The notes: generated by a model from the sequence alone, not told the origin. 64,000 nt of DNA from Macrotrachela quadricornifera (GCA_022393335.1 JAJEKB010020935.1:77021-141020), one strand, 5' to 3'; numbered from the stretch's first letter, positions 21,713-34,623 are shown. Program-made: numbers and translations.

Positions 21713-23142
21713 ATTCGTCGATAAGAATGAATGATATTGAATGTTTTTTATCAAATTTATCTTATTTAATATATCTTGAATTGAATTTAAAAGGTGAAAT
21801 TGATCTTGTTAATGGAAATCGATGGGAGATAATAAGTAAAAATTTAATTAAATTTAATTTCAAATTTCATGTGAAAATAAATAATATTAACTCTATTCTC
21901 AATTCATTTCGTAGTTCATATTGGCTTTTAAACAAACATTGGTATATTTCTTATGATAATCAATGTCTTTTTACAGTTCCTTACTTTGCTTCTACATTTA
22001 CAAATATTCCTTATTGTCCATCAATTTTTTCAACAGTATCTGATGATAAAATTTTTTATAATCATATAAATCATATTATTATATCCGAACCTCAAAATAC
22101 AATGTTATATCGTTTTCATAATCTTGAAGAATTATCAATAGCATGTCCTATTTTCCCTGAATTTTTTTTATCTACAGTTAATCTAAATCAAATTAAACAA
22201 TTGAATTTGATATCACTTGATAATATACATTTATTTTTAATGCATTTAAATTTAATGCCTTGTCTATTTAAATTATCAATCAATGGACATTTAACAGCAG
22301 ATTTCATTGAACAGGTAAAAGATTATCGAACTAAACAAATTCGAATATTAGAAATTAATACTTCAACAAAAAATTTAAGTTATATTATTGAAGGATTAAT
22401 ATATCTCTTTCCACAAATTGAACATTTACGTATATCAACTATTCATTTAAGGAAAGATATGATTAGATTAATTGATAAATTTGAATATTTATCAAATGCA
22501 TCATTTGTTATTAAATGTTCATCGACTAATATGGATCAAAAATGGTATTTTAAACCTGAATTATCTATATATGGAGTTCGAAGATTGACAAATGGTACTT
22601 TTACATGTCGATTTGATCATTTACAAATCGATGAATCATCTTATGAAATTAATCTTTGGATTGGAAAACAGGTTTCTTTTTTGATATATTATTTACATTT
22701 TTTTTTTAAATTATGAATTTAGACACGAAAATCTTGGTGGAATATCCATTTTCCACCACGACGAGGATATTATTGGTATCAATTAATGCATAAATTTTCT
22801 CATCATCCATATATTATTATGATTCAAAATATCTATTGGAAATTAAAGGCAAATATATTTATACCAAATACTTTAAAGATTTTAATTTATTTGATAAGTA
22901 TCTTCTGTTCTTTACGTAGTATCAATAATTATATTTCTCAGTTTGTCTTTCTTGCTTTTTTCATTATTAATTATTACAAAAATTCTTCAATATCAATCGC
23001 TTGTTTGATTTTTATGTCTTTATATATCTTGTTTCCATATTTCAAGCATTTTTTGTCAATGATTCCCAAAATTGGATCTACGATATATAGAGAAATTTTC
23101 AAAATAATGTCATTATCTTTTAACAAAGGACGCTTGTATTAA
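21713..23142 (+). CDS. F-box-associated repeat protein, 5' incomplete, two exons
   Basis: Exon A runs from about 21713 (after a TTCTAG acceptor-like site) to 22671 and exon B from 22723 to 23142. They are joined across a 51-bp GT-AG intron in phase 0 (GKQ, then TRKSWWNIHFPPRRGYY). Motifs such as NKHWYISYDNQCLF and VPYFASTF, plus LRR-like segments (LEELSIACPIF, IEHLRIS), match a large F-box/LRR-like family I recognise from bdelloids. The N-terminal F-box itself is not visible upstream. Either a 5' exon is too diverged to see or the gene is 5'-truncated. Exon B adds hydrophobic segments (IPNTLKILIYLISIFCSL, FVFLAFFIINYY, IACLIFMSLYILFPYF), so the product may be membrane-bound, which is odd for an F-box adaptor. 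It may be a pseudogene, although both exons are open. Confidence 0.6.
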
Positions 23143-24291
23143 ACATTATATTTCTTTATCATTTTTTAAAATTTTAATAAATACTTATTTTAATAATTAA
23201 CGGATGAGATCTTTTCTTGTTAGTGGCTTTAGCAATCAGATAAAGTTTATGATAAAGTCAAAGAATTAATTAAATTGCTTTGGTATTAATTTAAAATTGA
23301 AAGAAAAGTCGTCTTAAATTTATTTTTGGTGATTAGTGTATGAGTGATGAAGGACTAACACATTATACAATTCAATTACTGATCAAGATAGTTTAGATTC
23401 AGAATTTCTAAATGATCAATTTGATGAATATTTTCGATCGAAAATTGGTTAGCAAACTGATCTATTTGGTCATTTATGTCAATAAGCTTCTCCTCTTGTG
23501 CAAGTCATTTTGTTCTTTTTTTTTTTTGAGAACTGGGCCGTCTTCTCACTACAACGGGAAATTGTTCCACCTCCAACAAAAATCCTTTTTCAATATCAAA
23601 CTTCCCATACTACCAAACGGGCAATTTATTTCAATTCGAATCTTTTCCAGGAGAAATGGTTTAACCATTTCTCGATCGACATGTAGAAATGATAATGTGA
23701 CGCCAAGTGCCGAAGATAACTCGATAGATTTGAAGAAAATCACATTTCTGTTTCGAGTTTGAATGTGCAAACAACTGTAAAATTTGCTCTCAATCGCTGC
23801 ATTAAATTCACGGCATTTATTACACCAATCGATTTACGAAAAAAATTAATTTAATATACCAAAAGAATTCTACGTAAAAGAATTTAATTAAATGAGGGTT
23901 CAATCTTATTGTCTCCTTATTTCTGAACAACGATGATCCTAGCTTTTATCTTGTAAACAGCAAACGAACAGAGCCAGCTATCAATTATAATCTGATGACA
24001 CATAAAGTGGATAATATATAACTGAAGATGATGAAGAACACTTCATTTAGTAAAGTCTCGATTTAAGTTGACAACAAAATGATGCGATTAAAAAACAAAT
24101 ATGAATTATTGATATCATCGTTTTTCTTTTGTTTAAACTTTCATTTTAATTATGTAGTTACAAAAACAGAGAGAGAAATAAGAATGAATTTTAATATCAA
24201 TTTTCAATTTAACTTTCTAACTTTTATATTTAATAGCTGTAAAAAAAACTCTAATAATTTAGTTCTTTTCTCACGTGCACTCTCATACATC
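23143..24291. other. Intergenic, no gene supported
   Basis: Short open frames exist (around 23412-23762 and 24079-24300) but overlap in several frames and show no domain. Nothing else recognised. Confidence 0.45.
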
Positions 24292-25350
24292 CTATGTTAA
24301 TTTTTTCAGTAATTCAACAACTTTGTCTATAGGTAATTGTTCAACCTTGTTTCCTTCGTAGCCGCAAAGTGTTTGGCCGGCAAAAAGCGAATTAATAATT
24401 GCTTCTTCTATCGCTTCTATGGCAGCCATGAACAAAGGTGAGACATTATCATTACGTAATAATTTGACTTCATCATAGAAGCTCGATGATTCGTGTGGAA
24501 TACGGTATGCAGTCGAAACAGCAATAACATAATCGCCACTACCATTTGATCCAATACCACCTGTTTGCGCTAGTCCCAAAAAAGCTCGCTTTGCTAAACG
24601 CTTGAGATTACGTGCATCCATTGGAGCATCGGTAATGACAACCATCATACATGAACCATCAAGATTTTCTTTAAAAGAATAAGAACCCAATTCAATGCCT
24701 ACAGGTAATCCAGCTACTCGTAATACGCCACCAAAGTTTGTTTGTACGAGAACTCCAATAGTGAAGCCACCTAATGACGAAGGTAGTTTCCGTGATGATG
24801 TTCCAATGCCACCTTTGAAGCCGAAACTTACGGTACCTGCACCAGCACCTACATTACCTTCTTCCACATAATCAGTTGTTGCCTGACGAATTGCACTTAG
24901 TACATGTTCCTTCGAAATATATTTGCCCCGAATATCATTGAGAAATCCGTCATTTGTCTCACCTACGAGTGGATTCACTGAACGAACATTTTCATTACCT
25001 GGCTGTGCTAATGTATAGTCAATGAGAGCATCGGCAGCCGTTGGAACACTGAGTGTATTTGTTAGGATGATTGGCGTTTCGAGTGTTCCCAATTCTTCTA
25101 CTTGTGTGTAGCCTATCAGCTTGCCGAAACCGTTACCAACGTAAATAGCTGCTGGACTTTTCTCTTGAAATTGATTCCCATCATGAGGCAAGATTGCTGT
25201 AACACCTGTACGTATGTTACATCCTTCAATGAGTGTTACTTGACCCACTCGAACACCTGGTACATCAATAATCATATTTTGTGGTCCGGTCGGTAGTACT
25301 CCAAATCGAAAACCATATTCACGGGCCCGTTTGAATGACGATGATGCCAT
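24292..25350 (-). CDS. DmpA-like aminopeptidase (family S58/P1)
   Basis: Intronless gene of 352 residues matching the self-processing DmpA (L-aminopeptidase/D-esterase) family across its length. The N-terminus has IDVPGVRVGQVTLIEG and RTGVTAILP, then PAAIYVGNGFGKLIGYTQV, TNTLSVPTAADALIDY, VGETNDGFLND and VGAGAGTVSFGFKGGIGTSS. VQTNFGG carries the conserved Asn (about N205). LDGSCMMVVITDAP holds the Gly-Ser pair (G232-S233) that in DmpA is the autocleavage site, the Ser becoming the N-terminal nucleophile of the small subunit. These enzymes hydrolyse N-terminal residues from peptides, amides and esters, including some D-amino-acid substrates. Family members are mainly bacterial and fungal, so horizontal acquisition is likely, but I could not test it. 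No signal peptide is seen; cytosolic location is inferred. Overlapping frames on the other strand are shadows. Confidence 0.92.
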   Translation of the reverse strand: MASSSFKRAREYGFRFGVLPTGPQNMIIDVPGVRVGQVTLIEGCNIRTGVTAILPHDGNQFQEKSPAAIYVGNGFGKLIGYTQVEELGTLETPIILTNTLSVPTAADALIDYTLAQPGNENVRSVNPLVGETNDGFLNDIRGKYISKEHVLSAIRQATTDYVEEGNVGAGAGTVSFGFKGGIGTSSRKLPSSLGGFTIGVLVQTNFGGVLRVAGLPVGIELGSYSFKENLDGSCMMVVITDAPMDARNLKRLAKRAFLGLAQTGGIGSNGSGDYVIAVSTAYRIPHESSSFYDEVKLLRNDNVSPLFMAAIEAIEEAIINSLFAGQTLCGYEGNKVEQLPIDKVVELLKKLT

Positions 25351-25956
25351 TTAAAAGTCAATCTAAATAAACAGAGATTAAGAGTGCGGATGAGTGCAAG
25401 TATAAGATGAACTTAATAGCTATCTATCCCTAGAGATAGTTTACTCATTCTCATAAAATTTCCTTCAGGTTAAAATATGATTGGGTTTTTAATTTTATGA
25501 AAAAAAAATTTTCATACATAGAAAATAAAGAAAAAAAACATCTGAAACAACTCGTTGGATAAATTGTTCGTCCCATCTTATTTAAAACATATTTCATAAG
25601 AATAAGAGAAAAAAAAGTCGTGCTCTTCTAATTTATCTGTATATTACACAATATCAATAATATGATTTAATGAAAGAGAAAGATAAATTGTAACTAATAT
25701 TGACACATCTTCATGTTTTATCACTGTTGTCATTCGTTCATTTATAATTCTATGCATATATAAGCACCTACACCAACATAAATACAATGGAAAGAAAAGA
25801 AAAAAAAGATAACACCTGGTGCTCTATAACGAATAAATGGACATAACTAAGTAATTTCACAATGAAAAGAAGCATAAAACACTTCCCTATCGAATATTTG
25901 ACAATCTTAATGAATTAACACTGTTTTGATCGATGCAAAGGTGACCAGACAATTCG
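25351..25956. other. Intergenic 5' flank of the peptidase gene
   Basis: AT-rich sequence with A-runs; no supported feature. Confidence 0.45.
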
Positions 25957-26409
25957 TGAAGTGATCTATTAAGTTAAGTTGAGAACACATAATTCAATAA
26001 GTGAAAAAAGTGTAGAAGACGTTTCATTTTTCACTTCATGAGCAATATTGATTAGATATCATCAAAATTAGTCGTAGCACTGTATAAGTCATCAATTAAT
26101 TCGAGCTATTTTGGTTTTAAATGTAGAGAATAAGAGATGATAGCCTTTAAACTAACAGAAATTGCACGCCAAACACGGAGATTTAATAGAAGAACTTAAT
26201 CAAACGCTTTACTGTTGCGGTGACACTTCTGCTTTGATCAGAAAACTTTTATCGCTGATATAATTCAAATACTCTAACTTTTAATGTGTACGAGACGGTT
26301 ATTGCATTACTCGAGAGCAAAAGTATAAGTTTAGTTAATAGAAATACTCTCTACAATTTTTACACTCAGTGAATTATGTATTCTCAACTTAACTTAATAG
26401 GTCACTTCA
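25957..26409. mobile_element. MITE with long terminal inverted repeats (453 bp)
   Basis: The ends are inverted repeats of about 60 bp. The left starts TGAAGTGATCTATTAAGTTA and the reverse complement of the right starts TGAAGTGACCTATTAAGTTA. They match on through GTTGAGAA and ACATAATTC to GTGTAG at about 26018. The interior lacks an open transposase. It contains ATTCGAGCTATTTTGG (about 26099), identical to the first codons region of the mariner at 4040, so a mariner parent is possible. The exact ends and the target duplication are uncertain. Confidence 0.75.
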
Positions 26410-27358
26410 TCAACGAAAAAATAATGAAAAATTATAATAGGAATATATTATTACAACGAATTGTTCTAGAACCTATCATTTGTTCAACTATGTTGTGTTA
26501 CTTTTATGCTCCTGTAAATCTCAAAATAAAGCTTCCTCATTAGTAATAACTTCTTTTGCACATTTCCAATTATAGACATTTTTCGAGATAACTCTGCATG
26601 GTTTTCTATAACTTTTATGATTAATTTTACATGGCTCTAACATCATAGAACCAACAGTTTTTCGTTGGTTGCTCTGTATACCATGGAAATATTCAACTTT
26701 CAGCATACAGAAAGAGAAGTAGATATGAGTGAAAGATGGATATATTACGCATCCCTTATTCACACTCATTGATTAACCTAATCATCTTGTGGTATCAGAC
26801 AGGTAATGGATAGTGAAAATGAAATTCGACAAGCGAAAAGTTGTCCTAAAGAATGTCATCGATAGTCCCATAATGATTGTGGATGCCAATCTAATCCATG
26901 GATAATAAGGATTACTTTCACTTCAATGTCATTTTTTCAGTTTAGAAAATAATTTCTTTTTTGGTCACAAGCCATGAAAAAAAAGGTCCTCTCTTTCAAA
27001 TGAAAACTAGTGATTACTGATAAATATGTATGCGAAATTCCATGGCTTTATATCACTACAAAGACGGATGAAGTGCACGGCTATTAGCTAAATCATTTGA
27101 CGTTTCTGTGTAGTTTATTACGTATGGATTACTATCACCAACAATATACAATAGAATAAACTTCAAAATTAAAAGGCAAAACATGTTCATTGATTATGCT
27201 TCATTTGATATAGATGTATATAAATTATATGAAATAACCAAGACTTTATTAGTATACTATTGTCGAACACACTTACAATTAAATAAACAAAAAGAATGGA
27301 TAATTTAAGAAATAATACATATTTACAGATGAGCTTTGGAAACATATAGATGTCTACA
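26410..27358. other. Intergenic, no gene supported
   Basis: An 82-codon frame at 26521-26769 (-) has no recognisable domain and I do not call it. The part near 27358 is the 3' flank of the FG-GAP gene. Confidence 0.45.
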
Positions 27359-30300
27359 TTAACATTCCTGTAATAGAACGTCAACATAATCTCCACCATA
27401 GTTAGCGATAGTAATATCTAACCAACCATCTTCATCGAAATCTGCAGCAGCAACTGAAAGAGGACGAAAACTATAACCTAATTCATATGAAATTTCACTA
27501 TTAAAAGTTCCGTTTCCATATCCTTCAAATAATAATACTTTATTAGTACCAGCAGTTACAACAATAATATCTAATATATGATCATTATTAAAATCACCAA
27601 TTGTAACTCCATATGGATAAGATAGAAAACCAGTTGAATAAATCATAATAGGTGCAAAACTTCCATTACCATATCCAAGAAGAATACCAGCATTATCTGT
27701 TTCAGAATTGAGAACAATAATATCAGAATGATTATCATGATTTAAATCATCAGTAGTGATTGCAATTGGATGAGAATTATCTCCCATCGAATATGGTATA
27801 ATATCAGCAAAAGTTCCATCACCATAACCAAATAGAATACCTATATTATTGGTACCATAATTAGCAACAACTATATCAGATCGACCATCATGATTAAAAT
27901 CATTAACAGAAACTGAATATGGTTCTGATCCAATACCAGTAGAATATGTTATTATACCTCCAAAACTTTGACTACCATAACTGGTATATACAGCAATATT
28001 ATTCATTAAATAATTGGCAGTAGTAATATCTAATTGACCATCTTTATTAAAATCTCCTACAGCCAATGATATTGGTCCTGATTTTTTCCCTGTTGAATAC
28101 GATGGTCCTAATAAGAATTTTCCATTACCTAATCCATAGAGTATCATTACATTATTTGTTCCTGGACTTACTAGAACAATATCCATTGCTTTATCATTAT
28201 TAAAATCACCAAATCTAATACATTGAGGACTACTACCATATCCAACTGGATATAATATTATTGAAGAAAAACTACCATTATTATAACCATAAAAAATACC
28301 AATATTATCATTATTTTTATTACTAACAGCAACATCCGAAATATTATCATTATTAAAATCATTAACTATAATAAATATTGGCATTGAATTATAACCAGTT
28401 GAAAATGAAATTTGTTTTTGAAAAGTTCCATCACCATTACCAATAAAAAGACCAATATTATCTTTACGATAATTTGCTACAACAATATCCAATATATTAT
28501 CATTATTAAAATCACTAACAGCAACAGATTGTGGACGTGAACCATCATCTGTTGAATAAATATTTACTTTAGAAAATGATCCATTTCCATATCCTAATAA
28601 AATTCCAATACTATTACTATGATAATTTGCAACAACAATATCTATTTGTTTATCATTATTAAAATCTCCTGAAGAAATACCATATGGACATGAATTATCT
28701 CCAGTAAAATATGTTAATACAGGAGAAAATTTTCCATAATCATATCCAAGTAAAACACCTATTGTATTTGAACCAGAATTTGCTACAATTATATCTAATA
28801 TATTATCATTATTAACATCAACACTAATACTTTCATATGGATATGAATTATAACCAACTGTATACATTATAAAATCTGAAAATATTCCATTTTCATATCC
28901 AAATAAAATACCAACACTATCATTAGCAGCAAATGTTACAGCAATATCAATATATGTATCATTATTAAAATCATATGTTATTATTGATGATGGTCTTAAA
29001 CTATATTTATTTGAATAGATTTTTTCATTTTGAAATGTTTTATATTCATAATTTAAAAGTATACCTATATTATCTTGACCTTGATTAGCAACAACAAAAT
29101 CTGATCGACCATCATTATTAAAATCTCCAACTGCTATCGAACATGGTTGTGAACCATCTTTTGTTGAATATTTTAATGTATTATTAAAACTTCCATTACC
29201 ATATCCAAAAAGTATACCTATACTATCATCATCTGCATTAGCAGTAACAATATCCAATTGATTATCTTCATTAAAATCACCAATAGTAACAAAACGTGGA
29301 AATGAATCAAATCCAATAAAATAATTTGTTTCTGTTGAAAATGATCCATTACCATTTCCTAGAAAAATACCAACACTATCAGTTCCTGAATTAGTAACAA
29401 CAACATCAGTTTTATTATCATTATTAAAATCACCAACACTAACTGAAAATGGATGTGAACCAATACCAGTTGAATAAGATGTTTCATATTGAAATTGTGC
29501 AGCAACATATCGAACTAATAAATTAACAGAACTAATACCTGATTCAACAACAACAATATCCCATCGAGTATTATTATCAAAATCTCCAATAACAAGTCCT
29601 TTCGGACCTGAACCTGAACTAAGTTGATATAATCTCCCCAAAGTAAATGAATCATTATCATATCCAATAAGAATAGCAACATTATCAGTACCAAAATTAC
29701 TAATGATAATATCAAGTTTATTATCATAATTAACATCACCTAAAATAATTCCAGATGGATTTGAAAATGAATCATCTGTATAAATAATAGGATCTTTAAA
29801 TAATCCATCATTATAACCAAAAAGAATCATAATATAATCAGATGTTGAATCGGCAATAATTATATCTAACCAATGATCATTATTAAGATCACCAGCAATT
29901 ATTGAATCAGGATGAGATTGAAAACCAGTTGAATAAGTTATTATTATTTGAAATGTTCCATCACCATTTCCAAATAATAATCCAACATTATTTGTTTCAG
30001 AATTAGCAACAGCAATATCGAATTTATTATCATTATTAAAATCAGCAATAACAATTGCACTTGGATCAGAACCAATTCCAGTTGAATATGTTATTATTTT
30101 ATTAAAACTTCCATTACCATATCCAATAAAAATACCAATATTACTAACACGAAAATTAACAACAGCGATATCTAATGATTTATCATTATTAAAATCACCA
30201 ACACTTACAAATATTGGAAATGATTGAAAACCAGTTGAATAATATTTTATATTTTCAAAACTTCCATTACCATAACCAATAAAAATTCCAATATTATCAA

Positions 30301-32022
30301 TACCATAATTAGCAACTACAATATCACTTTGATTATCATTATTAAAATCACCAACACAAACAGAACGAGGAGAAGATTCATTTTCAATTTTATATGATAT
30401 TTCTTTTTCAAAACTTCCATTTCCATATCCAAATAATATTCCAATACTATCACTTGAAAGTTTACTAACAACTATATCTAAGAATTTATCATTATTAAAA
30501 TCACTTAAAGCAATTGATGATGGATGAGAACCACTTCCTAATGAATATTGAGTTTGTATTGCATCAAATTTTGATGAATATTCCATTAAAATTAATACAT
30601 TATTTGTACCATAATTAATAACAACAAGATCTGATTGATTATCATTATTAAAATCAGCAACTATTGAGAAATATGTCGCATTACGATAACCATTTCTATA
30701 TGTTGTTATATTTGAAAATGATCCATTATCATATCCAGGTAGAATATGTACATTAGAATTTATTGAATCAACTATAATTATATCACTTTTATTATCATTA
30801 TTCATATCACCAATAGTTACATATGTAGGATGAGATTCATTATCAATTAAATATTTTTTTTGTTCATCAAATGTTCCATTATAATAACCATAAAATATTC
30901 CAATTGAATTTGTACCAGAATTAGCAACAATTAAATCAATTATTTTATCATTATTTAAATCACCAAGCGCTATTGAACATGGTCGAGATCCAAATTCAGT
31001 TGAATACATTTTTACTTTAGTAAAATATCCATTTCCATATCCAAAAAGAATTCCAATATTATTTGTACCATAATTAGTTACAGCTATATCTAATATTTTA
31101 TCATTATTTAAATCACCAACAACTAATGAATATGGATTTGAATCATATCCCATAAAATTATTTATTTCATTCAAAAAACTTCCATTACCATATCCAAGAT
31201 ATATACTTATACTATTTATACCATAATTAATAACAACTATATCATTTATATTATTATTATCAAAATCTCCAACACTAATAAATAATGGATGAGATTGATC
31301 AGTTGAAAACATTTCATAATTAATAAAACTTCCATTTTCTTTTCCAAAAAATATTCCAATTTTATTTATACCATAATTAGCAACAGCTATATCAAGAATA
31401 TCATCTTCATTTAAATTATTAACAACAACTGAATAAGGATTTGATCCAATACCAGTTGAATATATTATTTGATCTGAAAATTTTCCATTACCTTTTCCAA
31501 ATAATATACCTATATTATCTCTCCCAGAATTTGCAACAACAATATCTAAATATTTATCTTTATTAAAATCACCAATTGCAGCTGAACGAGGTTTTGAATC
31601 ATAATCTATTGATCTTTCCATTGTTCGTTGGAACGTATAGTGACACACTTTTTCTAAAAAAAAATATAATTTTTAATATTTTTTTAAGACAAAACAATTT
31701 CTTTACTTTCTTCTGGTGAAGTCAAACAAACTACAGTAATTCCAACCATCATGGAAATTATTGTGAATAAAGTGATTATCAAGCCAATGTGGATCGATGG
31801 TTGCTTTTTTCTATATAAGATAAATATTAATTTAATTTCTATTAGAAATAAAATACTATACTGTGTCTCTAAAATAGTATCAAATATTGATGTATTACTA
31901 TCACTAATAGAATTTGTTGTATGACATAGTGTATTCGTATCCGAATTAGAAATCTTGTTTGAATGTGTGTTTAATTCCAATTCAATTTCAATATTCATCG
32001 ATTTTGTATCCATCTTTTTCAT
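27359..32022 (-). CDS. Giant FG-GAP/VCBS repeat type II membrane protein, three exons
   Basis: Exons are 31862-32022, 31707-31810 and 27359-31653, with GT-AG introns of 51 and 53 bp and matching phases, giving 1519 residues. The N-terminal 60 residues are Ser/Thr/Asn-rich and probably cytoplasmic. A hydrophobic segment follows (residues about 62-83, HIGLIITLFTIISMMVGITVV). The rest is extracellular: 28 repeats of about 51 residues, each with an FG-GAP calcium-binding loop of the form GDFNNDNxxD, then IVVANYGTNNIGI and FGYGNGSF. Twenty-eight blades would fill exactly four seven-bladed beta-propellers, like those of integrin alpha subunits and bacterial VCBS proteins. The many NGS/NGT sites suggest heavy N-glycosylation. 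The function is likely adhesion or surface binding, by family analogy only. The first intron is a multiple of three and lacks a stop, so exon 1 also reads through it. Confidence 0.85.
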
Positions 32023-33306
32023 TTCGTATGAGATATTATGTGGTTATAATAAAAAATATAATGAAGAAGGATGAAAATACGAGAAGGTAAAAAAATGAAT
32101 GCATATTTTGTTTAGTGATTCTATAAGATAAGTATCAATATTTTTTTTATGTGTTAGTTTTTTTTTTATTAATACTTTTAACTATTATTTTGATGCTTCT
32201 CTTTTTCGTTCTGTATATTCACATACATTATGTATAAATGAAAATCCCTTAAATAACGAATTATTGACACTTGTTTCGTCCTTTAATATTATATCTGATT
32301 GACAATGATAAACATGTACAGACAAGTTATCATTTTTTTTAATGATATATGAGGTGATGTAAATGAATGATACATATAGAATCAACATGCACATATAAAT
32401 GGTTGTTAATAATATTTTTGTTAATTTGACAGTTACATAGGGATTTCTTTCATAGAAGTAACTAATTTACATTTATTGACTAACTCATTTAAATGAAAGT
32501 TATTTGTATTTTGAAAAACAGAAATTTTCTTTTGTGCTAACTAATAAAATTTCGATTGCTGCTGAAAAACTAAGTTAATACATAGAAGGTAAAAATATGT
32601 TTTTGGTTTTTTTTTTGTCTTTCTCCAACGGAAGAGATGTATTTATCTTCTTATTAATAGTTATATTCACTTCATTAGATCAATGAGAGTCAGTATAGTC
32701 ATATGAATTTATATGAGCATAAATTCCTTATGATAAGTTATAGTCGTTTGCAAAAATACGGGTACAAAAGTAGAAATTTTTTTCTAATGTTTTCATATGA
32801 GGTGAAATAACTATCAGCTTTTGACTTTTTTTTTCGTAAGAAGTCTACTCATTCTCAAAATTGTTTAATATATTCGTTTGACATTATTATAGCAATGTGG
32901 AAGACCAACATAGTTTTTTTGATGTGCACTAAGAAAGCTTTCATGAGAATTTTCTATTCATAATATTAATAAATTTAGTCGGATATAGAAGGAGAAATAA
33001 TTAACGATATACTCTCAATACAGTATCTACTATTACTTATTGAATTAACTTTAGTGTATGCTCTAATAATAATAATGTCGTTGTTCTTCTGATTATAAAT
33101 AATTGTCTGTTGTATTTACTGATATAATGTGCGAAGAACTTGAGATTATGCTAACTCACTATAATGAAAATTGTAGAATTTCGCATTTTACATCTTGTGA
33201 TATTTATTTAATATATTAAGTAAATAAAAATCGATATAATAGAAATATGAATGTCTAAAAGTATGATTACTAAATAGACAACAATCTAGCATATTGATAT
33301 CGATGT
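32023..33306. other. Intergenic, no gene supported
   Basis: AT-rich. A 69-codon frame at 32185-32394 (-) is hydrophobic at its start but has no other support. At 33194-33264 there is a block shared with 37563-37650 (see the repeat entries). Confidence 0.45.
33194..33264. repeat. Dispersed block shared with 37563-37650, copy 1
   Basis: Both places carry CTTGTGATAT and then TTATTTAATATATTAAGTAA, followed by AAAATCGATA, AATAGAAAT and TGAATGTCT in the same order and orientation. This copy lies about 40 bp beyond the stop codon of the AAA ATPase gene, in its 3' flank. Confidence 0.75.
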
Positions 33307-34623
33307 TTAAACAGTTAAATCATTATTTTGTTCACCTTGATTATAAATTTCAGCAAGTGTCATGGGTTCAGTAATAGATTCACTACCAAAACCTAATTTA
33401 TCAGATAAAATTTTTGAACTTTCTAAATCTAATTTATTAAATTCATAATCAGCAATTAATCGTCCTTTACGTAATAGAGCTGGATCAATTGTTGTTAAAT
33501 CACAATTAAATGTAGCAATAATTTGTTGATGCATAGCATCGCCTAATAAACCATCAGATCTAGAAAATAAAAATAAAAAAAATAAAAAAATAAAAATTAA
33601 TTAATTAACTTACAAATTAAGAAGATTAGCAACAGCTTGTGATGGTGTTGAAGATTCATTTCGATCTTTAATTATATTTTCTGCATCTTCAATAATAAGT
33701 ATTGCATCTTGATAATTCATAAGAAAAGGAAGAAATTCTGGTGATGAAATTTCTTTTGCCATATCTGGTGGTATATAAATCAATGTTTTTTCTTTTAATT
33801 CTTGAATTAAATAACGAATATAATGTGTTTTTCCTATTTAATAATAATTAGAATAATAAAATATTTGTTTAAATATAATTTTATTTATATATTTACCTGA
33901 ACCTGGAATACCATGCAAAAGAACAATACCTTTTGATTCTTTTGTATTTAAATTTTTATTTATTTTATCATGTATTGGAAGAAAATTTGAACCATAATGA
34001 AGACCAAGATCAGTAATTAATGGTTTTTTTATTTTAATACCACTAAGATAAAAACCACAATTATTACGACAAACCATTTGTAAAGCACAAGATTTTGATA
34101 GAAAAATAATCATTTTAGAAAATTGACTTGATAAATCTTGTACATATGTATCATGTTGAGGTAAATAATAAAATGTCAACGCACGTGCAATTAAAAAATA
34201 ATTATCATTATAATCAGCTTTTAATTTATTTGGATTTTCAATATCAGATTTTAAAGAAGAATCATCTAAATGAATCATAATACCATTACCTAAATCAATT
34301 AATCGAGATTTAATATATTGTTGTTTAGTTTTTCGATCATATTTTCGTGAAAATACATCTTTATTAATATCATGATGTAATTCATTATGTATATAATTAA
34401 GAATTGTTGTAACATGAAAATGAACATCATCATCATCTGTTTCACATTCTAATGTACATGGATATTGACGATATTTAGAAATAAATATTCGAATTGTTGG
34501 TATTTCATCATAATAATATTTTGGACCAAGTGAAATAAGAGAATCAGTTGATACATTTGAATAAGTATCAACATATGAAATTTGTCCATTTTGTTCGCTT
34601 GTTAAAGAAATTCGATCGTGCAT
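33307..34623 (-). CDS. AAA-family ATPase, three exons
   Basis: Exons are 33897-34623, 33614-33833 and 33307-33559 with GT-AG introns of 63 and 54 bp; phases fit and the product has 399 residues. The first intron splits the Walker A motif, which is complete only after splicing (G-I-P-G-S-G-K-T, residues about 238-245). Walker B is ILIIED (about 287-292). The C-terminal AAA part has IIATFNCDLTTIDPALLRKGR, matching the sensor 1 and arginine-finger region of classical AAA proteins such as BCS1 and related bacterial ATPases. The N-terminal 230 residues have no domain I recognise and no membrane segment. It probably remodels or unfolds a protein partner, which is unknown. TATATATATAA lies about 40 bp upstream of the ATG (near 34661). 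Confidence 0.85.

Noticed and set aside
23412..23770. Overlapping frames of 62-116 codons on both strands
   Set aside because: They share the same DNA in several frames with no domain, and the region has poly-T tracts typical of non-coding DNA.
26521..26769. 82-codon minus-strand frame with several Lys/Cys residues
   Set aside because: No recognisable motif, no partner exon and no supporting context.
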